From JADCRZ01 sp965200945 (GTDB taxonomy: Bacteria; Bacteroidota; Bacteroidia; Chitinophagales; Chitinophagaceae), in NCBI GenBank assembly GCA_965200945.1, contig OZ241749.1, forward strand, positions 1,488,001 to 1,552,000: 64,000 bases of DNA. The letters run 5' to 3'. Shown piece after piece: positions 1 through 7,800 of the stretch; the first letter of the stretch is position 1, and each line of letters starts with the position of its first letter. Position numbers and translations under genes: made by a program. The notes beneath the pieces were generated by a model, which was given only the letters and a program-made list of their open reading frames with translations, did no database searches and was not told the DNA's origin.

Positions 1-2
1 CG

Positions 3-785
3 GGCGGTTCACAAACAACGGCCAGCGTAAACCCGGCTGTTCTGGCTGCCTGCGAGATGGTCAAAAAAGACCTGGTAAAACTCGCCATCGCAGATCCCAA
101 ATCGAAGCTTTATCGCCGCAATGAATCCGAGATCGGCTTCGCCAACGGAAAGCTGATGGTAACGCACGACCCTGCAAAAAGCGATCTGTATGCAGACATC
201 ATGAAGCGAAGCAAAAAACCGGTGATGGAAGGCTGTACCACTGCCATGCCGGCTTCCGGCAGCGGTCTGGGTCCGAAAAATGTGCCCTGCAATGTGGCAC
301 CGGCAGAAGAAGAAGAGAACAGCGATGACAAAAAATATTCTTTCCACTCGTTCGGGGCGCAATTTGCCGAAGTGTGGGTAGACGAAGATTTCGGTACGAT
401 CAGGGTCAAGAACTTCACCAGCGTACAGGATGTGGGCCGGATCATGAACGAAAAGACTGCCCGGTCGCAGGTGATCGGAGGTGTGATCTATGGCCTAGGA
501 GCAGCTTTGATGGAAGAGACGGCGTACGATCCTCGCTGGGCCAACCCCGTTACACGCAGCCTGGCTGATTATCATGTTCCGGTAAACCTCGATGTTCCCT
601 ACATCGATGTGCATTTCATCGGCAAACCAGATCCGCATATTTCGTCCATCGGGGCAAGAGGCGTCGGTGAGATCGGGATCACCGGTGTGGCAGCAGCCGT
701 TGCCAATGCCGTCTTCAACGCCACAGGCAAACGGCTGCGCGATCTTCCGCTCACACCAGATAAACTGATCTCAATGACCAGTTGA
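3..785 (+). CDS. Xanthine dehydrogenase family protein, molybdopterin-binding subunit (C-terminal part)
   Basis: This is the 3' end of a gene that begins before the window; the reading frame is open from base 3. The visible ~260 residues match the C-terminal molybdopterin-cytosine-dinucleotide-binding half of xanthine dehydrogenase/aldehyde oxidase large subunits. The stretch GARGVGEIGITGVAAAVANA near the end is characteristic: in this family it contains the glutamate that activates water at the Mo centre. YGLGAALMEE and the ending GKRLRDLPLTPDKL are also typical. Such enzymes hydroxylate purines, aldehydes or N-heterocycles and usually work with a 2Fe-2S subunit and sometimes an FAD subunit, which would lie upstream. 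Substrate cannot be told from this fragment. A strong hairpin follows the stop codon. Confidence 0.9.
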   Translation, partial: GGSQTTASVNPAVLAACEMVKKDLVKLAIADPKSKLYRRNESEIGFANGKLMVTHDPAKSDLYADIMKRSKKPVMEGCTTAMPASGSGLGPKNVPCNVAPAEEEENSDDKKYSFHSFGAQFAEVWVDEDFGTIRVKNFTSVQDVGRIMNEKTARSQVIGGVIYGLGAALMEETAYDPRWANPVTRSLADYHVPVNLDVPYIDVHFIGKPDPHISSIGARGVGEIGITGVAAAVANAVFNATGKRLRDLPLTPDKLISMTS

Positions 786-813
786 GAGGATTCCATAGGA
801 GTAAAATGATTGA

Positions 814-837
814 AGAGACGCCCCGTTGGGCGTCTCT
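814..837 (+). terminator. Hairpin terminator after the molybdoenzyme gene
   Basis: A perfect 10-bp stem (AGAGACGCCC pairing with GGGCGTCTCT) with a four-base CGTT loop starts 29 bases after the stop codon and is followed by a short T-containing run. It is placed to end the plus-strand transcript. It could also act on the other strand. Confidence 0.7.
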
Positions 838-887
838 TTATCGTCAGGTAATAACAAGGTCTTTTACCAGGCAAGTTCCCAAATTTC

Positions 888-956
888 GTGATCCCTGAGC
901 AGGCGCAGGCACGCGGCTTAATACAGCCGCTCTTCCAGCGCCTGCTCAGGGATCAC
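888..956. repeat. Nested 69-bp palindrome between convergent genes
   Basis: Bases 888-906 are an exact reverse complement of 938-956 (19 bp). The 31-base centre contains a second stem, GCGGCT at 913-918 with AGCCGC at 925-930, so the element can form a long stem with an inner hairpin. Pairing extends outward by a few more bases with one bulge. It sits between the converging molybdoenzyme and bestrophin genes. It may be a bidirectional terminator or a mobile palindromic repeat. Confidence 0.75.
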
Positions 957-1019
957 AAATGCAAGAGTATGCTTGCCATTGCCTGGAACCGTGACCTGCC
1001 TTGTTGCAATGCCCTGCAT

Positions 1020-1931
1020 CTACAAAATATAATAAGCATTCGGTTTCATCACCGTTTCATTCTGGGCGGCGTCGTTGATAACCTGCCGGAGGTCGCGTTC
1101 TATGGTGGCGCAGATGCTGGTCATCGGCGTATCGGTCGGTTTGTTTTCGAACGGATCCTGCAGGTGCACGGCCATCTTCTCGATCAGGAAAAAGACGGCT
1201 GCGGTGGCGAGTACCATGGGCAGGGTCATCAATTGAAATATATCAAGCAGGGAGAATGGCAGCAGGACAAAAAAGAAGATCAGCGAAAAATGGATGTACA
1301 CGCTGTAGGTGACGGGGAACACCGTTTTCTTGATACGTTCACAGGCACCCATCGAATTGCTGAAGCGCGTAAGCGTATTGTCGAGCTCCACCTGCTGAAA
1401 AGCGTTGATCCACTTGTTCTGGTGGGCCAGCTGCATGTTTTGCGCCTGTATCAGCAACAACCCCATCGGCACGTTGCTGTAATTCTTCAGCTGCTGCAGG
1501 TCGTTCCGGTCGAGCAGCTTTTCAAGGGCAGACAGGTCTTCCTGTCCGCGCAGGCTCTGATTCAGGCTGATACACCAGGCGATCTGCCGCCGGATAAGTG
1601 CAGACTTGAAAAAATAAAGTTCGTCGCCCGGGATGCTTTCCTGGATGAAGGAACTTACCTGCCGCGCCCACGAGCGGCTGTCGTTGACGATGGCGCCCCA
1701 CATGGTGCGGGCTTCCCACCAGCGGTCGTACGCCTGGTTCGAGCGGAAGCCCAGCAGCAGCGAAACCACCGTGATCATGATCATTGGAACAGCGATGGGA
1801 ATGCTCAGGTAAGACACGTGGAAGACTTCGAATACAACGGTAACGAGCAGGGTATACAACCCGATGCCGATCATTTCATATTTGATCTTGCCGATCATGT
1901 ACCTGAAAGGAATGTTCTTTTTTAACAGCAT
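1020..1931 (-). CDS. Bestrophin family anion channel (UPF0187)
   Basis: This 303-residue membrane protein has the bestrophin/UPF0187 signature: RSNQAYDRWWEAR near residues 60-75, followed by MWGAIVNDSRSWARQ. Hydrophobic stretches at about residues 20-65 and a strongly hydrophobic block at about 210-250 (SVYIHFSLIFFFVLLPFSLL) give the expected membrane segments. Bacterial bestrophins form pentameric inner-membrane ion channels; ion preference cannot be read from sequence alone. The length is normal for the family. It lies 24 bases after a UspA-like gene on the same strand and downstream of a two-component system, so it probably belongs to a stress or envelope-response transcript. Confidence 0.88.
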   Translation of the reverse strand: MLLKKNIPFRYMIGKIKYEMIGIGLYTLLVTVVFEVFHVSYLSIPIAVPMIMITVVSLLLGFRSNQAYDRWWEARTMWGAIVNDSRSWARQVSSFIQESIPGDELYFFKSALIRRQIAWCISLNQSLRGQEDLSALEKLLDRNDLQQLKNYSNVPMGLLLIQAQNMQLAHQNKWINAFQQVELDNTLTRFSNSMGACERIKKTVFPVTYSVYIHFSLIFFFVLLPFSLLDIFQLMTLPMVLATAAVFFLIEKMAVHLQDPFENKPTDTPMTSICATIERDLRQVINDAAQNETVMKPNAYYIL

Positions 1932-1955
1932 GTGCTTCTTGTTTAAAATGGCCGG

Positions 1956-2477
1956 TTAATCCTGCTTTGTAAGTTTGGCGGTGGGCGCGACCTGGTATTC
2001 TTCGGTGAAAAGTGCCGACAGGAAATTGGCTTCTCCCACCTGGCTCACCTTTCCCAGTACCGGAATTTCGAGCACAATGGCTTTACTCCGGTTCAGCAGC
2101 GGTTTCATATCGACCGATTGGGCCAGCGGCAGGCCATACTTATAGCCGCGGAGGATACAGCCTTCGTCTATCCTGCGGCTTTCCAGCACATCGTTGAGGA
2201 TCGATACGCTGCTGCCATAGTAAAATTCTACGCCCATCCATTCTATTTGGGCAGGGTATTTATTTTTCAGCATTTCTATGGCCTGTTTAAAGCTGTCGGG
2301 TACATACTGGTATAGCTGGTGCTTTTTCAGAAAAAGGAGGTCCATGATGTCGGTTGGCATTTTCAGCATATGTACCAGGTAAATGCGCACCTGCCCGCGG
2401 GGGTTGCTTTTTACGATCTGGTGTACCAGCTGGAGCGACTGGACGGAGAAGTCGGTAGGAACCAATATATTTTTCAT
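1956..2477 (-). CDS. UspA-like universal stress protein
   Basis: A 173-residue protein starting MKNILVPTDFSVQSL, the classic first strand and loop of the universal stress protein (UspA) fold, with a second strand VRIYLVHML. I chose the ATG at 2475-2477 because the in-frame residues upstream do not resemble a protein of this family. The usual ATP-binding G-x2-G-x9-G(S/T) motif is not clearly present in the C-terminal half (GYKYGLPLAQSVDMKPLLNRSKAIVLEIP is the equivalent region, split here as GYKYGLPLAQ and KPLLNRSKAIVLEIP), so nucleotide binding is uncertain. It is followed at 24 bases by the bestrophin gene, probably co-transcribed. Confidence 0.7.
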   Translation of the reverse strand: MKNILVPTDFSVQSLQLVHQIVKSNPRGQVRIYLVHMLKMPTDIMDLLFLKKHQLYQYVPDSFKQAIEMLKNKYPAQIEWMGVEFYYGSSVSILNDVLESRRIDEGCILRGYKYGLPLAQSVDMKPLLNRSKAIVLEIPVLGKVSQVGEANFLSALFTEEYQVAPTAKLTKQD

Positions 2478-2583
2478 GATTTCTGTTTCGTGCAATCTCC
2501 ACCCACGAAATGTGAAACAGGTAAGCAACCGGTTGGAAACAGATAAAAATAGGGTAAGAAAACGGTAAGAAGCCGGAAACCGG

Positions 2584-3942
2584 TTACAGCATGGGCAGCC
2601 GGATGATCACTTCCGTACCGCTGTCGACGCGTGAGTTGATGTCGATGGATCCCTTGTGGAGGCGGATAATGTTGCGCGTGAGCGGCAGGCCGATCCCGTA
2701 CCCGTCGATGGCCTTTACGTTGGAGGCGCGGAAGAACGGGTCGAAAATGTGTTTAAGGTCCGGCTCCGGAATGCCGATCCCGCTGTCTTTCACGATGATG
2801 AGTACGAATGCCGCCGATACGGCGAGGGCTACGGTCACCGGCCGGTTGCTGGAGTATTTGCAGGCGTTCATCAGCACGTTCGATACGGCCAGTTCGAGCA
2901 GCTGGCTGTTGCCATTCACCCTTAGCAGCCGGGTGTCGGCCGGGTACAGGCTGGAATCTACCTGGGTCGCGCACTGGCTGTACACGTTGTCTACATTCTG
3001 GCGGGCATTGTGCAGCAGCTCGTTAACGCTGAGGCTTTCCATGGTAAGGTTCTCGCGAAAGCCGGAGCGGGCCAGCTGCACCAGGCTTTCCGTAATATGC
3101 TGAAGCTTTTCTCCCTGCTGCATGATCACGCTGAGCGACTGCTGGTAGTCGGAGACCGAACGCGGCCTGGAGAGTGCATAATCCGCTTCGCCGATGATGG
3201 AAGTAAGGGGGGTGTTTAGTTCATGGGAGGCATTGCTGACAAAATTGTTCTGCGTCTCGAAAGCCGTTTCCAGCCGGTTCAGCATGTCGTTGAAGGTATT
3301 GGTGAGGGCAGCGATCTCATCCTTACCGGGCCGGGTGGTCAGCCGCTTATGGAGAGAAGTAGCAGTTATCAGTCTCACCTGGTGCGAAATGGTCCGGATG
3401 GGGGCCAGTATCTGCTTCGAAAAAAGCAGACCGATGCTGAACACCAGCACAACCGATATGATGCCGGCAGTGGTGAGGATATCCCGCAGGCTGCGCATAA
3501 ACTTCTGCAGCTCGCTGTGATGCGCTCCTACGATGATGATGTACTTGCTGGAATCGTTGCGATTCACGATGCCCTGGTAAAAATCGAAGTTATCCCGGAA
3601 CGAAGCCTTGTTGTTCTTGAGTATATCGAGAATGAAGGAAGATTTTATTTCGGAATAATGCGGGTTTTGCTGGATACGCTCGAGCGTATCGAGTTTGATG
3701 ATGAATTCCCTTTCTTCCGTTAGCCGTTGCATGTGCTGCAAACGGATCTGCCGGAAGGCGGCCGTGTCGCGGTTTTGCTGCAGACTTGCTTTCACGGCGA
3801 TGGTGGCTCTCAGTTCAAGCCGGGTATAGAAATCCTGCGAAGCGTTCTTGTAGGCGAAATAGTATATGGCAAAGCTCAGCGCAACGATGATCGATGTGCA
3901 GAGCAGGGTAAACAAGAGGGTTATCTTGGTTTGTATCTTCAC
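2584..3942 (-). CDS. Sensor histidine kinase (HAMP, HisKA, HATPase)
   Basis: A 452-residue inner-membrane sensor kinase. Transmembrane segments lie at about residues 7-29 and 155-175, enclosing a periplasmic sensor region of ~125 residues. A HAMP linker follows (~175-230), then the dimerisation/phosphoacceptor motif NFVSNASHELNTPL with His240. The ATP-binding domain has the N box VLMNACKYSS, the G1 box KDSGIGIPEPDL, FDPFFRAS and GYGIGLPLTRNI. The start is a GTG, one base after the stop of the response regulator gene, so the two are translationally coupled. The sensor region has no recognisable ligand-binding domain, so the signal is unknown. Confidence 0.93.
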   Translation of the reverse strand: MKIQTKITLLFTLLCTSIIVALSFAIYYFAYKNASQDFYTRLELRATIAVKASLQQNRDTAAFRQIRLQHMQRLTEEREFIIKLDTLERIQQNPHYSEIKSSFILDILKNNKASFRDNFDFYQGIVNRNDSSKYIIIVGAHHSELQKFMRSLRDILTTAGIISVVLVFSIGLLFSKQILAPIRTISHQVRLITATSLHKRLTTRPGKDEIAALTNTFNDMLNRLETAFETQNNFVSNASHELNTPLTSIIGEADYALSRPRSVSDYQQSLSVIMQQGEKLQHITESLVQLARSGFRENLTMESLSVNELLHNARQNVDNVYSQCATQVDSSLYPADTRLLRVNGNSQLLELAVSNVLMNACKYSSNRPVTVALAVSAAFVLIIVKDSGIGIPEPDLKHIFDPFFRASNVKAIDGYGIGLPLTRNIIRLHKGSIDINSRVDSGTEVIIRLPML

Positions 3943-3943
3943 G

Positions 3944-4636
3944 TTACTCTTCTTTCAGGATATAACCCATTCCGGTAACGGTATGGATGAGGCGGCTGTC
4001 TGGCTCGGTATCCAGCTTTTTGCGAAGGTAATTGATGTACACATCCACCACTTTTGTGTTGATGTTAAAATCATAGCCCCACACTTTCTCGAGAATGTCC
4101 ATCCGCGATAATACCTTCCGGGCATTGCGCAGAAAATACTCCAGCAGGCGGAACTCCGTCACCGTAAGGTCGATCCTGCGGCCATCGCGGGCAACGGTTT
4201 TTTCGTCGAGGTCCATCACCAGCCCCGAGAAAGAAAGCCGGTTCTTTTGCAGCGTGGCCGACTGGCTATGCGCAGTGGGCTTTCGCCGCAGCAGTGACCG
4301 CAGGCGGGCCTTCAGCTCAGCCACTTTGAACGGCTTGGTGAGGTAGTCGTCGGCGCCGCTGTCGAGCCCCACCACGATATTGTCGGTGGTGCCAAGGGCG
4401 GTGAGCAGCAGGATGGGCACGGCATTTCCGGCTTCACGGCAGCGGCGGCAGATCTCCAGCCCGTTCATTCCCGGCATCATGATGTCGAGCACCACCACGT
4501 CGTATGTAAAACGCAGCAGGTGATCCCAGGCGGTAGTGCCGTCGGGAACCAGACTCACCTCATAAGGTTCTTCTTCCAGCGTTTTTTTGATCAGGTTGGC
4601 CACGGCAGGTTCGTCTTCCGCCACGAGTACGCGCAT
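3944..4636 (-). CDS. OmpR/PhoB-family response regulator
   Basis: A 230-residue transcription factor. The receiver domain (1-~120) has the acidic pair ED at 7-9, phosphoacceptor Asp51 in VVVLDIMMPGMNG, Thr in LLLTALG and Lys in YLTKPF. The C-terminal winged helix (~130-228) is of the OmpR type, with TVTEFRLLEYFLRN and the ending VVDVYINYLRKKLD followed by TVTGMGYIL. It is the first gene of a minus-strand pair and ends one base before the GTG of its cognate kinase. The downstream UspA-like and bestrophin genes on the same strand are plausible targets or operon members, which is inference. Confidence 0.95.
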   Translation of the reverse strand: MRVLVAEDEPAVANLIKKTLEEEPYEVSLVPDGTTAWDHLLRFTYDVVVLDIMMPGMNGLEICRRCREAGNAVPILLLTALGTTDNIVVGLDSGADDYLTKPFKVAELKARLRSLLRRKPTAHSQSATLQKNRLSFSGLVMDLDEKTVARDGRRIDLTVTEFRLLEYFLRNARKVLSRMDILEKVWGYDFNINTKVVDVYINYLRKKLDTEPDSRLIHTVTGMGYILKEE

Positions 4637-4754
4637 GCAGACAGGTTTGTGATGTGCTGCGAAGGTAGGGAAGTTTGCGAGGCGGGAAAGTTGTCTGAGC
4701 CGTGATCCGCCTGACAGGGGCTGTATGTTCTGTGCAAGGCCAACCCGTTCTTCC

Positions 4755-4813
4755 TCATAAAATAAGAAGCCCCATCCGGAGTTACACCGGATGGGGCTTC
4801 TTATTTTATGAGC
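4755..4813 (-). terminator. Perfect 26-bp stem terminator of the subtilase gene
   Basis: Bases 4755-4780 and 4788-4813 are exact reverse complements (26 bp) around a seven-base loop, AGTTACA. The stem has a G/C-rich top and an A/T-rich base that supplies a U-tract on either strand. It lies 30 bases beyond the stop codon of the minus-strand subtilase gene and ahead of the response regulator gene. Confidence 0.85.
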
Positions 4814-4842
4814 ACTTGCTTACTTGCCGTAAGCCCACTTCA

Positions 4843-7800
4843 TTAGTCCTTCATTACTTTCACTGTGTACAGCAGTTTGCCCTGCTGCATCACGGTAAGG
4901 GTATACAGGCCTTTCGCCCAGCTCTTCACGCTGATCTCGTGGCGGCCGGCACTGAACTGCTGGCTCATCATCTGGCGGCCCAGCACATCATGGATCGTGA
5001 CGAGCTGACGGTCATTGCCCGATGTTTGCACGACCAGGGTTTCCCTGACCGGGTTCGGATAGGCACTGATCTTCAGTCCGTTTTCAGCCTGTGCGGTGGC
5101 GCCATTGCCGGTACCGAACACAGCGTTTAAGATGGCATTGGTGAGGTCAAAATTGATGGTATTGAACTCGGCGCCGATGCTGCCCGTCACGTTGTAGCGA
5201 CCGGTGATGCCGTTGGCGGTAAACACCGGTGAAGTTGCCAGTCCGGCGTTGTTCGATACCGCCGCGGCCACCAGTGCGCCACCCGGGAAGGTTCCGCTGG
5301 CGCCCGTTGCCGGAGCCCTGAAGAAGACCGTATCGCCCGCGACCGGGATACCGGCTTCCACGATCTTGGCCTGCAGCGGCATAGTAAACGGACGGCTAAC
5401 CGAAGTCGTCTGCGGGGTACCGCCACTGGTGACATAGAGATAGTTGGTCTCTACTGCACCGATATCCGCTTTCCTGCCAAGCACCCGCGCCATATCGCGC
5501 TGGTCAAGTCCCAGCACCAGGGTAGAATCACCGTTGTTCACTACCACACTGTTCGAGCGTGGCAGGAGAACTGGTGTAACGCTTCTGTAATAATCGATTG
5601 GCAGCAGGTTGGCGTTCACACCGACGATGTTGCGCGTGGTAACGCCTGTGATCGTGCCTGATGCGGTATTTTCAATCAGGTTATAATCGGCCGATATCAC
5701 GGGTCCGTTGATATCCGGTCCGGCACCGCCAGTGCCCAGCAACGCACCCCCACCGATGATGGTGTTGCGGATGGTTGCAGTACCTCCGGCCACCGACAGG
5801 TTACCGGCTGTCTGCGCAGCGTTTCCATAAAAAGTAGAGTTGGTGATCGTGAGCGGAAGGAAACTTCTGATGGCGCCTCCGATACCCGCTATGCCTGCCG
5901 TGTTGCCGGCGATGGTGCTGTTTGTGATGACCATCGATCCGAAGCCCTGGTTTTGAATGGCACCGCCCCTGTAGGTTGTAACGTTGTTGACGATGGAAGT
6001 GCGGTCGATAGTTACTGTGCCGCCTTCGTTGTCAATTCCCCCTCCGAGCGAATTAGCCGGGAGAGAAAGATCGTTACCTGTGATCACGCAACGCGAGATA
6101 TTGACGGGTCCCGCACCGGAACCGTTGTTGATCAGGATTGCGCCCCCGCCCAGTGTTGCATTTGCTGGCACCTTGCCGTCTCTCAGCGTCATGCCGGAGA
6201 GATTCACGGTGGCTGTATTTGCCACAATGTTAAAGATCCTTGAGTTACCCGTACCGCTGATGGTCAGTTTATCGGGGCCGGGACCGGTAATCGTGATGGC
6301 TTTGTTGATCAGCAGTTCGCCGCCGGTAAGCTGGATGATATTGACACCCGGATCGAAGGTAACGTTGATGCCCGGACAAGCATTGTTTACTATTTCGCGC
6401 AGTGTTCCGGGTCCGCTGTCTGCGCTGCTGGTGACGACCAGAGCGGTCGGACAGAAATTAACAAGGTTGTAGATCGCCCAGGGAATTCCGTTCACATTTG
6501 CAGTGACCTGGAAACCGCCGATGGTGGCGTTGGCTGTGAGAGCAGCCGATGTGGCCACACCATTGTTATTGGTGAGCGCCGTGTCATTCTGCCTTCCTCC
6601 GGTGAAGAGCCCGCTGGCTCCGGTTGTTGGGGCAACGAAGACTACTTTCACGCCTGGCAGCGGATTGCCCCCTGCGTCTTTCACAGTCGCCTGCATCATT
6701 TGTGTATAGGTGTTGTTCAGGTACACAGACTGGGGTGTTCCGTATGTGGGCGCAACCGACACCGGCGGGTTACCGCCGATGGTTAACATAAAGATCTTGG
6801 AACCAGCCGGACAGCCCGCAGGATCCGTTGCAGTTACCGTGAAGGTGAACGTGCCGGCCTGGGTTGGAGTACCTGTCAGTGAATTGCCTGTCAGGCTTAA
6901 GCCGGCGGGCAGGTTGCCGGTGAGCGCGTAGGTATATGATCCGCTGCCGCTTCCTCCGGAGACCGCGATCACCTGCGAGTAGGGCGAACCGGTAGTGCCG
7001 GCGGCAAGCGAAGGCGTGGTGATCACCACAGGGCTGCAGGCAGGGCTCGGAGCACACACTGTATAGGAGGTGCTGAGTGTGTAGGCAGTTCCCACAGCCG
7101 TTGCACCGGTTACTTCACTCACAACGATGGTGTATTGTTTGCCGGCTGCCACATTCACTGCAAAGGTCTGCGACGCTGCTGACGAGCCCTGGTCGCCCAG
7201 GAAGTGCAGGTTTGGCGTGGCAGGAACAAAGCCGCTGTCGGAATAAGCTGCAGTATACAAGTTGATGCCTCCTGAGCTGTTCATAGCGACCGTAACGCAG
7301 ATGGTGCCGGAGGTTGTGTTGGTGAATGTATATGCATCGTACGCACGGGCGCCTGTAGTGGCGGCAAGTATAGGTGTTGCTTTCTGAACGCCGCAGGAAG
7401 AAACCGGTGTATTGCGGTTCAACCGGCCGGTCTGGGAGCCTGTAACGCCTGTCCAGCCTGTGCCCGACGGCGGCGTGCTGCCCAGCGTGGAAGAGATGGT
7501 AGCTCCCAGTTGCGAGCCTGCCGTAACGGTAAACAGGAATGCCTGCGGACTCGGTCCTCCGTTGAACGTGACCGTGACCACAAAATTGATAACCGTTCCG
7601 CACGGAATGGTGTTGCTCAGGCCGATCTGGAACGGAGTGCCATTGTTGCGCATGCTGCCTGAAGGCGGAATGGAACCGTACAGCGAGGTGCCGCGGATGA
7701 TGGTGACGCCCGGCGTGGTGGTGGTGAGCGTGGCCACCACGTTGCTGACCGGCGCGAGGGAAGGATTGGTAAGCTGTACCACAACATTGCCGGTTTCGCC

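Noticed and set aside
888..1925. Long plus-strand reading frame (345 codons) across the bestrophin gene
   Set aside because: It is antisense to a clear bestrophin gene, is rich in Gln, His and Arg, and has no family features. It is a shadow caused by codon bias.
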